Shown: in pieces, positions 25,484-36,501 of the stretch | Numbering within the stretch: position 1 is the stretch's first letter | How the letters are laid out: every line of letters starts with the position of its first letter | NCBI GenBank assembly: GCA_937928595.1 | Contig: CALGJV010000019.1 | Location: 44,373-108,372, forward strand | Source: an uncultured Phycisphaerae bacterium | Lineage (GTDB): Bacteria; Planctomycetota; Phycisphaerae; UBA1845; Fen-1342 | Reading direction: 5' to 3' | DNA length: 64,000 nt | Translations under genes and position numbers: made by a program | Notes under the pieces: model-generated | Told to the model about the DNA's origin: nothing | The model's input: only the letters and a program-made list of their open reading frames with translations | The model's database searches: none

Positions 25484-28114
25484 ATGCCGCCGGTGCCCCC
25501 AGCCGAGTCGCTCGAGTTCGGCCCGCCCGCGGCTCGTGCGGGTCGCGGACGCGCGCTCATCGGCGGCGTAGCACTCGTCGCGGCTGCGCTCCTTGTCGGT
25601 TGTCCGGCGCTCAACTCCCCGTGGCTGGTCGGCGATGAGTACATCTTCATCGTCGATAATCCGGACGTGAATCCGGCCGCCGGCCCGCTTCCGGCCCCGC
25701 CGCTGCTGGACCGCGTGGCCCGCTTGTTCGCTTCCGTGCAGGAGGATCTCTACCAGCCGATTCCGCTCGCCACGTACGCGCTCGAATGGGCGTTTCGCGG
25801 ACCGGATGCCGCCGGGTTTCGCCGAACGGATCTCGTGTTGCACGCCGGGAACGCGCTCATGGTCTGGCTGGTGCTCGCGACGCTCCTGCGGCCGGCCGGG
25901 CGGCGGCACGACGCGGCTGCGTCGGTGGCAGCGTGGGCGGGGGCGCTGCTGTGGGCGGTCCATCCCGCTCTCGTCACGGCGTACGCTGCGGACATGGGCC
26001 GCACACACCTGCTCTGCGCGCTGTTTTCGCTGACGGCGCTGTGGCTGTACGTGCGAGCGCTGGAGCATCATCCGGCGTGGTTCGCCGGGGCGCTCGCGGC
26101 CCTTACGCTCGCGATGCTGTGCAAGCCGGTACCGGGCTGGGTCCTTCCGGCCGTCGCGCTGGAAGTTGCCCGGCACGGCCCCCGGCAGGCGGCGCGGAGT
26201 CCGCGGCCGTACATCGTCGCCGTGCTCTGCGCCGGTTTCGCCGTGCTCACAGTCTTCACCACGCGGGCTTCCGGCATTCTCGAAGATGCCTCCCGCGGCC
26301 TTTTCGGGGACCCGGTCGCCCGCAGCGGCCTGGCGCTCTGGATGTACCTGCGCAGCGTGCTCGTGCCGGTGTGGCTCTCGTTCTGGTACCTGCCCGATCC
26401 GGCCACGCACTGGGGGAACCCGCGGATCTGGGGCGGGCTGGGATTCGCTGCTCTGTCCGTGCTGCACGCCTTCCGCGCCGCCCGCCGGGAAGACGCCGCG
26501 ACGCTGGTCGGATGGGCCTGGTTCTGGGGCTTGCTGCTGCCGGTGCTCGGCTTCATCGGGGCCCGGGAAGCCGCCGCGACCGACCGCTACCTGTATCAGC
26601 CGCTCGTCGGCCTGGTACTCGTGGCCGCGGCGGCGCTCGTGCCGCGTTTGACGCGCGTCGCGCCGCCGCGGCGCCTGCTGGGTGTGGGGGCGACGGTCGC
26701 CGTGCTGGCCCTGGCATTGATGCTGATCGCCAGCGCGCAGGTCCGCGTCGCGCGCAGCCCGCTCTTGCGTGCCGAGCGCCTGGTCGAGCTGTATCCGGGT
26801 GATCCCCGCGCCCTCGAGGCGCTCGCCGTCGCGTACGACTTCGCCCGCAATCACCCGCTGGTCCCGGCCGACGCCGCGCGCGTGCCGACGGGTGAGTCGC
26901 AACTTATTTACTTCAACGACCGGCTGTGCGACGCCCTGGAACGGGCGGCCCGCGTGCCCGACCTGGCCGCGTACTTCCCCGGCCCGGAGGATCGCGCGCC
27001 GTTTCACCGGCGGCTGTCGTACCGCGCCCTGATGGCGGGGTTGCGGGATCTCGCCTTGGCGCAAGCGAACGCGGCCGTGAGTCTCCAGCCGGAGCGATAC
27101 GCGTCGTGGAAGCGCCTCGCGCACGCCTTGCAGGCGCTCCGACGGCTGGACGAAGCTGCGGCCGCCTATGCCGCCGCGGAGGCGCGTCTGCCCGACAATC
27201 CGCAGACGCAGGCGGCGCACTACACCGACTTCGGGCTGCTGCTCATGTTCGAGCTGGAGCGCGACGACGAGGCCTGCCCGCGCTTCGCGCGGGCCGTGGA
27301 ACTCGGCTGCGCGCCGCGCCCGGCCGAGATCGGTCTGGCACTCTGCATGATCCGTGACCGCCGTTACGGAACGGGGGCCGACGGACTGCACGTGCTCCAG
27401 CGCATCCTGGCCCAGGAGCCGGGCAACTGGCAGGCGGGGCTCGCGCTGGCCGAGTACCACCTGCGGAGCCACAACTGGGTGGACGCGGCCCGCATCTACG
27501 CCGCGCTGCTGCGGGATCATCCCGTGCTTTACCCGGCCCTGCGGGGTTTTCAGGAGGCGTGCCTCCAGACACGCCGCTACCGCGAGGCGGCCGTGGCGTG
27601 GCAGGATGCACTCCTCCGTCTGCCGGAGAGCCGCGAGTTCGAATCGTTCTTCGTCTGGTGCGTCGCCCTCGCGGGCGAACCGAACGCTCCGGACGCGGCC
27701 GATGCACTCCTGAACCGCGACCCGACGAATCCGCTGGCCTGCTTCGCCCGTGCGCTGCTGGCCGTTCGCCGGAACGACCTGGCGGCGGCGGTCGACTGGG
27801 CGGCCAAGGCGCGCGGCGGGCCGCCCCTGTCGCACGCCCGCGAGTACGCCCGCGCGGCTGCGGCCCTGCGGCTGCTGGTGGAGCGGGGGGAGCTCCCCCG
27901 AGCGGCGGTGCTGGTAGAGGCTCAGGTGGTCGCGGACGGGGCGTTCGGTCCGGCCGAGCGGGCCGACGTCGCGGCGCGACTTCGAGCGTGGTCAGCCTCG
28001 GACGGAGCGCAGGTGCTCGACGACACCGTTCACGGCCTGCTCCGACGACTGGCGGAAGAGGGGGTAACGCCGGGGGCGCACGATTCCGGCGAAGAATCGC
28101 GCGCGGATGGTTGA
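25484..28114 (+). CDS. TMTC-like membrane protein with C-terminal TPR repeats
   Basis: This protein of about 876 aa has an N-terminal membrane domain of roughly ten helices (from ALIGGVALVAAALLVGCPAL to about residue 430) that resembles PMT/TMTC-type glycosyltransferases: an early VGDEYIFIVDNPDVN acidic loop and QPIPLATYALEW. The C-terminal ~430 residues form tetratricopeptide-like helical repeats (LDEAAAAYAAAEARLPDNPQ and others). Such proteins are membrane-bound mannosyltransferase-like enzymes or assembly factors in planctomycetes; catalytic activity is not shown here. ATG 25484 is preferred to TTG 25466. Divergent from the HNH gene. Confidence 0.75.
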   Translation: MPPVPPAESLEFGPPAARAGRGRALIGGVALVAAALLVGCPALNSPWLVGDEYIFIVDNPDVNPAAGPLPAPPLLDRVARLFASVQEDLYQPIPLATYALEWAFRGPDAAGFRRTDLVLHAGNALMVWLVLATLLRPAGRRHDAAASVAAWAGALLWAVHPALVTAYAADMGRTHLLCALFSLTALWLYVRALEHHPAWFAGALAALTLAMLCKPVPGWVLPAVALEVARHGPRQAARSPRPYIVAVLCAGFAVLTVFTTRASGILEDASRGLFGDPVARSGLALWMYLRSVLVPVWLSFWYLPDPATHWGNPRIWGGLGFAALSVLHAFRAARREDAATLVGWAWFWGLLLPVLGFIGAREAAATDRYLYQPLVGLVLVAAAALVPRLTRVAPPRRLLGVGATVAVLALALMLIASAQVRVARSPLLRAERLVELYPGDPRALEALAVAYDFARNHPLVPADAARVPTGESQLIYFNDRLCDALERAARVPDLAAYFPGPEDRAPFHRRLSYRALMAGLRDLALAQANAAVSLQPERYASWKRLAHALQALRRLDEAAAAYAAAEARLPDNPQTQAAHYTDFGLLLMFELERDDEACPRFARAVELGCAPRPAEIGLALCMIRDRRYGTGADGLHVLQRILAQEPGNWQAGLALAEYHLRSHNWVDAARIYAALLRDHPVLYPALRGFQEACLQTRRYREAAVAWQDALLRLPESREFESFFVWCVALAGEPNAPDAADALLNRDPTNPLACFARALLAVRRNDLAAAVDWAAKARGGPPLSHAREYARAAAALRLLVERGELPRAAVLVEAQVVADGAFGPAERADVAARLRAWSASDGAQVLDDTVHGLLRRLAEEGVTPGAHDSGEESRADG

Positions 28115-28138
28115 ATCTCGAGTTCTGCTCGTTATACT
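28111..28138 (+). promoter_or_regulatory. Sigma-70-like promoter
   Basis: TTGAAT (28111-28116), 16-nt spacer, TATACT (28133-28138). The -35 overlaps the stop codon of the TPR gene. Predicted transcription starts near 28145 and would run into the hairpin at 28226-28274. Confidence 0.6.
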
Positions 28139-28144
28139 ATAAGG

Positions 28145-28274
28145 CGGTTGATAGGAGTAGAAATACACGCCTGGGCGTAAAACTGGCGTAAGTGCCTGTA
28201 AAGAATGAACTTGCTTCCACTCGCTGCGGCACCCTCAGACCGCGCCAATACCCACAGGGTGCCGCACGCCTTTT
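28145..28274 (+). ncRNA. Candidate small RNA (promoter to terminator, about 130 nt)
   Basis: This interval begins downstream of a good promoter (28111-28138) and ends at a strong hairpin with a T-run. It has no supported ORF: the only short frame, ATG 28205 (23 codons), lacks a ribosome binding site. Alternatively it is the leader of the kinase-fold gene with an attenuator, but that gene has its own -10 at 28385. The RNA family is not recognised. Confidence 0.35.
28226..28274 (+). terminator. Intrinsic terminator-like hairpin
   Basis: GCGGCACCCT (28226-28235) pairs perfectly with AGGGTGCCGC (28256-28265) across a 20-nt loop. TTTT follows at 28271-28274, six bases past the stem. Confidence 0.6.
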
Positions 28275-28384
28275 AATGACGGTTTGCCGTCTACACCTAA
28301 CACGATCCGAATGAAGCTTCTGAGTTCCGGCCGGACCGCCAGCTTTCGCCCCTCTCCTTGAAACGCCTTTCGGCCAATGTCCGG

Positions 28385-28390
28385 TATAAT
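28385..28390 (+). promoter_or_regulatory. Consensus -10 box placed for a leaderless mRNA
   Basis: TATAAT lies 7 nt before GTG 28398, so the expected first transcribed base is at or next to the start codon. The -35 is weak. Confidence 0.5.
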
Positions 28391-28397
28391 CGCGCGT

Positions 28398-29192
28398 GTG
28401 AACGCCCCCGCGAAGCTCCCGGCCGACCCGCGTCACGAATGGCTCTACGCGCTGCCGGGCGGTCGGCTGCCGGATGCGGTCGAGACCAACGGCGAGCGCT
28501 ACGAGCGGGTCGAGACATTCAAGCATGATTTCTTCGCCGCCACGGGGCTGTACCGCGGACCGGCGGGTCTGGCGGTCCTCAAGGTCGGCCGGACGAACGC
28601 GCTCTTCGGCGTGCCGCTGCGGTGGATCGGCCGCCTGCTGGCCCGTCACGAGATTCGGCTTTACCAACTTCTTCAGGACTTGCCCGGCGTGCCCCGCTGC
28701 GTCGGTCCGGTCGGAGAGACCGGGTTCCTGCACGCCTTCGTTCCCGGCCATCCTCTGGGTCGGCGCGAGCACGTGTCGGACACGTTCTTCGACGAGCTCG
28801 AAAGGTTGCTGGCGGCTGTGCATGCGCGGCAGATCGCGTACGTCGATCTGAACAAGCGGCAAAACATCCTCGTTGGCGACGATGGCCGACCGTACCTGAT
28901 CGACTTTCAGATCGCGCTGCACCTGCCGCGGGCCGGCTGGCGGGGCTGGGGCGTCAGCCAATGGGTGCTCAAGCGGTTCCAGCGGGCGGATCGGTATCAC
29001 TTCCTGAAACACAAGCGCCGCCTCCGACCGGAGCTGCTGACACCCGGGGAGCGGGCGGAAGTCGAGCGGCTGAGCATCTGGATTCGACTGCACCGGCTGG
29101 TGGCGCGGCCACTGACGCAGTTGCGGCGGTGGGTCTTGCGGCGGCTGGGGGCGGGGTCGGCGGACGGCGTGGCGGGGTCGTCGGCCAAGTGA
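28398..29192 (+). CDS. Protein-kinase-fold protein (RIO/LPS-kinase-like)
   Basis: This soluble protein of about 264 aa has kinase-fold motifs: an ATP-lysine candidate in LAVLKVGRT, the catalytic loop HARQIAYVDLNKRQN (Asp150, Asn156) and the metal-binding LIDFQ (Asp169). The order and short length match the RIO or lipopolysaccharide-core (InaA/WaaP-like) kinases found in planctomycetes, which phosphorylate sugars or proteins. The glycine-rich loop is not obvious. GTG 28398 is chosen because the kinase homology begins soon after and the -10 at 28385-28390 would make it leaderless. ATG 28377 would lie upstream of that promoter. Confidence 0.72.
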   Translation: MNAPAKLPADPRHEWLYALPGGRLPDAVETNGERYERVETFKHDFFAATGLYRGPAGLAVLKVGRTNALFGVPLRWIGRLLARHEIRLYQLLQDLPGVPRCVGPVGETGFLHAFVPGHPLGRREHVSDTFFDELERLLAAVHARQIAYVDLNKRQNILVGDDGRPYLIDFQIALHLPRAGWRGWGVSQWVLKRFQRADRYHFLKHKRRLRPELLTPGERAEVERLSIWIRLHRLVARPLTQLRRWVLRRLGAGSADGVAGSSAK

Positions 29193-29311
29193 GCGGGGCC
29201 GCGGCGCACTAGCCGCGCCCGGCAGCGGGTTGTACACTGCCGACCACTCGGCGACCCGTCGATGGAGCGACGGGGCCCGTGGCGGTCGGAGCAACAGAGC
29301 GAGGATAGACG

Positions 29312-29857
29312 ATGAAACGCATGGTGTTGGGCGTCGTGGCGGTGGGCCTGTTGGCGCTGGTCACGGGCTGTGCGACGAACGCCAAGGTGGGCACGGGCAC
29401 GTGGTCGGGTCAGTACTTCGGCGATGTGGGCGTGACGGGCAAGAATTCGAATGTGACGATTCTGCGCGGCTCACGCGTCAACAAGGTTTCGATCATCGGC
29501 GACAACAACATGGTCACCGTCGAGGACGGCGCGTTCGTCAACCGTGTCGAGTTCTGGGGCAACGGCAACACGGTGAGCCTGCCGGGTGGTCTGATCATCC
29601 GCACGACCGAAGTCAGCCGTCAGGGCGGCAATCAGATCATCCGTCGGCCGTATGTGACCACACCGCCGCCGGAGTGGCCGCCGGTGACGGAGACGACCGG
29701 CATGCCGGGCGAGACGCTGCCGCCGCCGGCGGACTCGTTCGACAACGACACGCGCATGCCCCCCGGCGGCGCGCTGCGGCCGGTGACTCCGCCGGCCCGA
29801 GAGAGTGGAGAGACGGTTCCGCCGCCGGCGCGGGAGTCGGAACCGCCCATGCTGTAG
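29312..29857 (+). CDS. Lipoprotein with Asn/Val-rich repeat region
   Basis: This 181-aa protein has a lipobox (LLALVTGC, lipidated Cys about 21). The middle is a short beta-helix-like series (NSNVTILRGSRVNKVSII, DNNMVTVEDGAFVNRVEFW, NGNTVSLPGG) similar to DUF3060-type proteins. The C-terminal half is Pro-rich and disordered. GAGG lies upstream of ATG 29312, and TACACT near 29233-29238 may be a -10. Likely anchored in the cell envelope; function unknown. Confidence 0.7.
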   Translation: MKRMVLGVVAVGLLALVTGCATNAKVGTGTWSGQYFGDVGVTGKNSNVTILRGSRVNKVSIIGDNNMVTVEDGAFVNRVEFWGNGNTVSLPGGLIIRTTEVSRQGGNQIIRRPYVTTPPPEWPPVTETTGMPGETLPPPADSFDNDTRMPPGGALRPVTPPARESGETVPPPARESEPPML

Positions 29858-29890
29858 CGGGCACTGAGGCGGGGGAGATTGAATCGTGAG

Positions 29891-29926
29891 CGGGCCGTGG
29901 GCGCGGTGGACGCGTCCCACGGCCCG
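29891..29926 (+). terminator. Perfect 11-bp hairpin
   Basis: CGGGCCGTGGG (29891-29901) and CCCACGGCCCG (29916-29926) surround a 14-nt loop and are followed by TTGT. This is a probable terminator for the lipoprotein gene. Confidence 0.6.
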
Positions 29927-29954
29927 TTGTCATGGACAGCCGAGGAGCGCTGCG

Positions 29955-30950
29955 ATGAGCGGTCGGGAATGGTACGTCGTGCAGGGCGGACAGCCGGTCG
30001 GTCCGCTGACGCCGGACGAGTTGCGGACCCGCCTGCCGGCGGCCGGGGGTGACGCGGCGCTGGTGTTCGGTCCGGGACTGAGTGCGTGGACCGCGGCGCG
30101 GCACCTGCCGCACCTGCGCGGGGCGTCGTCGGGTGCGCCGCAGCCGCCGGCGCCGCCAACGCGGCGGGCCGACGAAATCGACTACACGATCGTCGGCGAC
30201 GACCTGCAATTCGTCGAGCTCGGGCTCGACCCGGGCGAGATGGTCGTGGCCGAGGCCGGCGCGATGATGTTCATGACCCCGGGGATCCGGATGGCGACCC
30301 GGCTGGGCGACGCCGGGGCGCCGGAGCAGGGCGTGTTCGGCAAGGTCCTGAGCGCCGGCAAGCGCCTGCTGACCGGCGAATCGCTGTTCATGACCACGTT
30401 CACGAGCGAAGGTCCGGGCCGGCAGGCCGTGGCGTTCGCGGCGCCGTACCCCGGCAAGATCGTGCCGATGGACCTGGCGCAGCTCGGCGGCGAGCTGCTG
30501 TGTCAGAAGCAGTCGTTTCTCTGCGCGGCACGCGGCGTGAGCGTCGACATCGCCTTCACGCGGCGGCTGGGGGCGGGGCTTTTCGGCGGTGAGGGGTTCA
30601 TCCTGCAGCGCCTGCGGGGGGATGGGCTGGCCTTCGTGCACGCCGGCGGCACGCTGTGCGAGCGGCGACTGGGGCCGGGCGAAACGCTCCGCGTGGACAC
30701 CGGCTGCATCGTCGCGCTCCAGCCGCACGTCGAGTACGACATCCAGTTCGTCGGCGGGTTCCGCAACACGCTGTTCGGGGGCGAGGGGCTGTTCTTCGCC
30801 GCGCTGACCGGCCCGGGCGTCGTCTGGCTGCAATCGCTGCCCTTCGCGCGCCTGGTGGACCGGATTCGCGCCACCGGCGGTGCCCGCGGCAAGCAGACCG
30901 ACGAGGGCAGCGTGCTCGGGGGCCTGGGCAAGATCCTCGACGGCCGTTGA
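29955..30950 (+). CDS. AIM24 family protein with N-terminal GYF_2-like domain
   Basis: This soluble protein of about 331 aa starts with a small GYF_2-type module (EWYVVQGGQPVGPLTPDELRT). The AIM24/TIGR00266 domain follows: beta-rich, Gly-rich repeats such as GEMVVAEAGAMMFMTPGI, GKIVPMDLAQLGGELLCQKQSFLCAA and YDIQFVGGFRNTLFGGEGLFFA. Bacterial AIM24 proteins are of unknown function; the yeast homologue acts in mitochondrial membrane organisation. GAGGAG at 29942-29947, 7 nt before ATG 29955, sets the start. The gene converges on the methyltransferase with a 13-bp gap. Confidence 0.85.
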   Translation: MSGREWYVVQGGQPVGPLTPDELRTRLPAAGGDAALVFGPGLSAWTAARHLPHLRGASSGAPQPPAPPTRRADEIDYTIVGDDLQFVELGLDPGEMVVAEAGAMMFMTPGIRMATRLGDAGAPEQGVFGKVLSAGKRLLTGESLFMTTFTSEGPGRQAVAFAAPYPGKIVPMDLAQLGGELLCQKQSFLCAARGVSVDIAFTRRLGAGLFGGEGFILQRLRGDGLAFVHAGGTLCERRLGPGETLRVDTGCIVALQPHVEYDIQFVGGFRNTLFGGEGLFFAALTGPGVVWLQSLPFARLVDRIRATGGARGKQTDEGSVLGGLGKILDGR

Positions 30951-30963
30951 CCCCCATCGCGGG

Positions 30964-31650
30964 TCAGCGCTCGGCCACGCTGACGAGCAGCGGGGCCAGC
31001 ACGTTCACCTTGCGCTGCTGCACGTGCGCGAAACCGACGGCCTCGATCAGGCGGCGCACGCGCGACCACGCCGCGTGATGCACGTTGCCCTCCACGAAGG
31101 CGACCGCCACGTCAAACACGATCCACCCGATGACGTTGTCGCGGAAGCCGTCCACGAGGATCAGCCGCCCGCCCGGTCGCAGCACGCGGTGGAAGCCCGC
31201 GACGGCCGCCGCCTGGTGCGGGTAGTGGTGAAACGAGTTGCAGCAGGTGACCAGGTCGAAAGACGCGTCGGCGAACGGCAACCGCTCGGCGTCGCCCTGC
31301 ACCGCGAGGATGCGGTCGCCGCCGGGCACGTCCGCCGCGGCGGCCGTGAGCCGCCGCAGCATCTCGGGGGAATAGTCGAGTCCGGCCAACTGCGCGGCGT
31401 CGGCCCGGCCCGCCAGCAGGCGGAGGAGCAGGCCCGTGCCGCAGCCCACGTCGAGCAGCCGGAACGGCCCGCCGCCGCGGGCCCGCTGCCAGCGTGTCAG
31501 CTCCTCAAGGCAGATGCGGACGGTCGGGTAGAAGACCAGCTCGTTGAGCCACGAACGGTCGTACGTCCGCGCCCAGCGGTCGAACTGGTCGCGCGCCGAC
31601 CGCCGGATCGCGGCGTGGCGGGCGTCGACGTTCTCGGTGTGTCGCGTCAT
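30964..31650 (-). CDS. Class I SAM-dependent methyltransferase
   Basis: This protein of about 228 aa has the SAM-binding motif I LLDVGCGTGLLLRLLAG, then an acidic motif (GLDYSPEMLRRL), ILAVQGDAERLPFADASFDLV and a family-typical FHRVLRPGGRLILVD. It belongs to the UbiE/Methyltransf_11 group of small-molecule methyltransferases. ATG 31650 overlaps the stop of the ABC-F gene (ATGA), so the two are co-translated. The substrate is not known. Confidence 0.85.
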   Translation of the reverse strand: MTRHTENVDARHAAIRRSARDQFDRWARTYDRSWLNELVFYPTVRICLEELTRWQRARGGGPFRLLDVGCGTGLLLRLLAGRADAAQLAGLDYSPEMLRRLTAAAADVPGGDRILAVQGDAERLPFADASFDLVTCCNSFHHYPHQAAAVAGFHRVLRPGGRLILVDGFRDNVIGWIVFDVAVAFVEGNVHHAAWSRVRRLIEAVGFAHVQQRKVNVLAPLLVSVAER

Positions 31651-33608
31651 GCCTCGTCCGCCTTCTCGAGCCACCAGTGCTCCGCGTCGTGGATCTCCGC
31701 CCGGAGCGCCTCGTATTCCGCGTGCAGCTCTGCGAGGCGCGCCGGGTCGCGGCACACGGCCGGGTCGCCGAACTGGGCCTCGACCGCGGCGAGCCGCGCG
31801 GTCTTCGCGGTGATCAGGGCCTCCAGTTCCGCCAGCGTGCAGCGCGCCAGCGGCGACTTGCGCCGGGCGTCGGCGGGCCGTGCGGGTGCTCCGGCCGGCG
31901 CTGTCCGGCGCGCGGCCACGCGGCGCGCCGCCGCCCTCTCGGCCGCCCGGGCCGCCTCCCGGGCCGCTTCCGCGGCGGCCCGCTCCTGCTCGACCTGCGT
32001 GATGTAGTCCGTGTAGTTCCCGGCGCAGAGCCGCACGTCGCCCGGCCGCAGCACGAGCAGCCGGTCCACGACGCGGTCGAGGAAGTAGCGGTCGTGGCTG
32101 ACGGTCACGAGCGTCCCCGGGAACTCATCGAGCGCCTCTTCCAGCACCTCGCGCGAGGGAATGTCGAGGTGGTTGGTCGGCTCGTCGAGGATCAGCAGCT
32201 CCGGCGCCGCCAGCATCAGCTTCATGAACCGCACGCGCGACTGCTCGCCGCCCGAGAGCTGCCCGACCCGCTTGAACGGGTCGTCGCCGGTGAACAGGAA
32301 CCGGGCCGCGTAATGCCGCGCGTCGCGCTCCAGGAAATCGCCGCGGACGGCGCAGATCTCCTCCACGACCGTCCGCTGGGGGTCGAGGTCCGCCGCATCC
32401 TGGGCGAAGTACCCGACCCGCACCGCCGGGTTGACGTACACCGTTCCCGCGTCCGGGGATACGCGGCCCAGGATGATGCGCAGCAGCGTGGTCTTGCCCG
32501 TGCCGTTGGGTCCTGTGATCCCGAGCCGCTCTCCGGCGTGGACGCTCAGCGACAGGTCGGCAAACAGCGTCTTCGCGCCGTAGCGCTTGGCCAGCCCCGT
32601 CACCCGAACCAGCTCCTTGCCCGCCGCCCCGCGCGCCGGCGCGTCGCCGAAATCCAGCCGCAGCGTGCGGCGCTCGCCCGGCCGCGACGTGGTGAACTCG
32701 CCCTCGGCCAGCCGCCGCTCCAGCCGCGTCCGCCGCCCGCGGGCCTGCCGCGCGCGCTGCCCCGCGCTATAGCGCGCGATGTAGTCGCGCTCCTTCGCGA
32801 GCAGCGCCTGGTCCTGCGCGAACTGCCGCTCCTGGGTGAGCCGCTCCAGCGCCCGCGTCTCGGTATACGTCGTGTAGTTGCCGTTGTACGACCGCACCCG
32901 GCCGCCGCCGATCTCGATCACGCGCTCCGCCACGCGGTCCAGCAGGTAGCGGTCGTGCGAGATGATGACCGCACCGCCGCGGTGCCCGGCCAGGAACTTC
33001 TCCAGCCAGCGCACCGCGTCGATATCCAGGTGGTTCGTCGGCTCGTCCAGCAGCAGAAACTGGGCGTCCTGAAGCAGCAGCCGGGCCAGCGCCGCCCGGC
33101 ACTTCTGCCCCCCCGACAGCGCCGTCACCGGCAACGCGCAGTCGGCCGCGCTGAACCCCAGCCCGCTCAGCACCTCGCTCAGCCGCTGTTCGAACGTGTA
33201 GCCGCCGGCCGCGTCGAAGCGGGCGGCCAGCTTGTCGTACTGCGCGAGGAGTTCGGCCGCGTGCGGGGCGTCGTGCTCGTCGGCGATCTGCTGGGCGAGC
33301 GCCTGGAGCTTGTGCTCCAGCGCCAGCAGGTCGGCGAACGCCTCGGCCACCGCCGCCCGCAGCGTCGCCTGCGGCGGCAGGTCCGGCTCCTGCGGGAGAT
33401 AGCCCAGCTCCACGCCCCGGGCCACGCTCAGTGTTCCGGTGTCCGGCGCGAGCTGGCCGGCCACGATCCGGAAGAGCGTCGTCTTGCCGCTGCCGTTGGC
33501 GCCAACCAGCGCGGTGATGTGCCCCGGGTACAGATCGAGCGTCACCTCGTGGAGCACGATCTGCCCGCCGAACTGCTTGGTCACATCCTGGAGCCGAATC
33601 GCGGCCAT
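31647..33608 (-). CDS. ABC-F family ATPase (Uup/EttA-like)
   Basis: This soluble protein of about 653 aa has two ATP-binding cassettes and no membrane segments. Walker A motifs are GANGSGKTTLF and GPNGTGKTTLL; signatures are LSGGQKCRAALARLLL and LSGGEQSRVRFMKL; Walker B motifs are LLLDEPTNHLD and LILDEPTNHLD. The linker between cassettes and a charged coiled-coil C-terminus fit Uup. ABC-F proteins act on the ribosome or on DNA replication intermediates. A TACACT at 33615-33620 lies 6 nt before ATG 33608, suggesting a leaderless mRNA; no Shine-Dalgarno is present. It heads the pair with the methyltransferase. Confidence 0.93.
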   Translation of the reverse strand: MAAIRLQDVTKQFGGQIVLHEVTLDLYPGHITALVGANGSGKTTLFRIVAGQLAPDTGTLSVARGVELGYLPQEPDLPPQATLRAAVAEAFADLLALEHKLQALAQQIADEHDAPHAAELLAQYDKLAARFDAAGGYTFEQRLSEVLSGLGFSAADCALPVTALSGGQKCRAALARLLLQDAQFLLLDEPTNHLDIDAVRWLEKFLAGHRGGAVIISHDRYLLDRVAERVIEIGGGRVRSYNGNYTTYTETRALERLTQERQFAQDQALLAKERDYIARYSAGQRARQARGRRTRLERRLAEGEFTTSRPGERRTLRLDFGDAPARGAAGKELVRVTGLAKRYGAKTLFADLSLSVHAGERLGITGPNGTGKTTLLRIILGRVSPDAGTVYVNPAVRVGYFAQDAADLDPQRTVVEEICAVRGDFLERDARHYAARFLFTGDDPFKRVGQLSGGEQSRVRFMKLMLAAPELLILDEPTNHLDIPSREVLEEALDEFPGTLVTVSHDRYFLDRVVDRLLVLRPGDVRLCAGNYTDYITQVEQERAAAEAAREAARAAERAAARRVAARRTAPAGAPARPADARRKSPLARCTLAELEALITAKTARLAAVEAQFGDPAVCRDPARLAELHAEYEALRAEIHDAEHWWLEKADEA

Positions 33609-33614
33609 ATCGGC

Positions 33615-33620
33615 AGTGTA
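33615..33620 (-). promoter_or_regulatory. -10 box 6 nt before the ABC-F start codon
   Basis: On the minus strand TACACT is followed by GCCGAT and then ATG. This places transcription start at the ATG, with no room for a ribosome binding site. Confidence 0.45.
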
Positions 33621-33723
33621 GCGGGCGAACCGGCGCTTGCCGAACGACGCCCCAGGGTACGCCGCGCTTGTCCGGGCCGCCGCCCGGTGCTTCAATGCCC
33701 GCAACCTGCTCGGAGCTCGACCC

Positions 33724-36497
<2,774 letters not shown>

Positions 36498-36501
36498 AGC
36501 C

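Noticed and set aside
25310..27835. Upstream extension of the HNH endonuclease frame to 1051 aa
   Set aside because: Opposite strand encodes the TPR membrane protein; the HNH homology and a GGAAGGGG site point to GTG 25309.
28205..28276. 23-codon ORF inside the candidate small RNA
   Set aside because: No ribosome binding site and it runs into the terminator hairpin.
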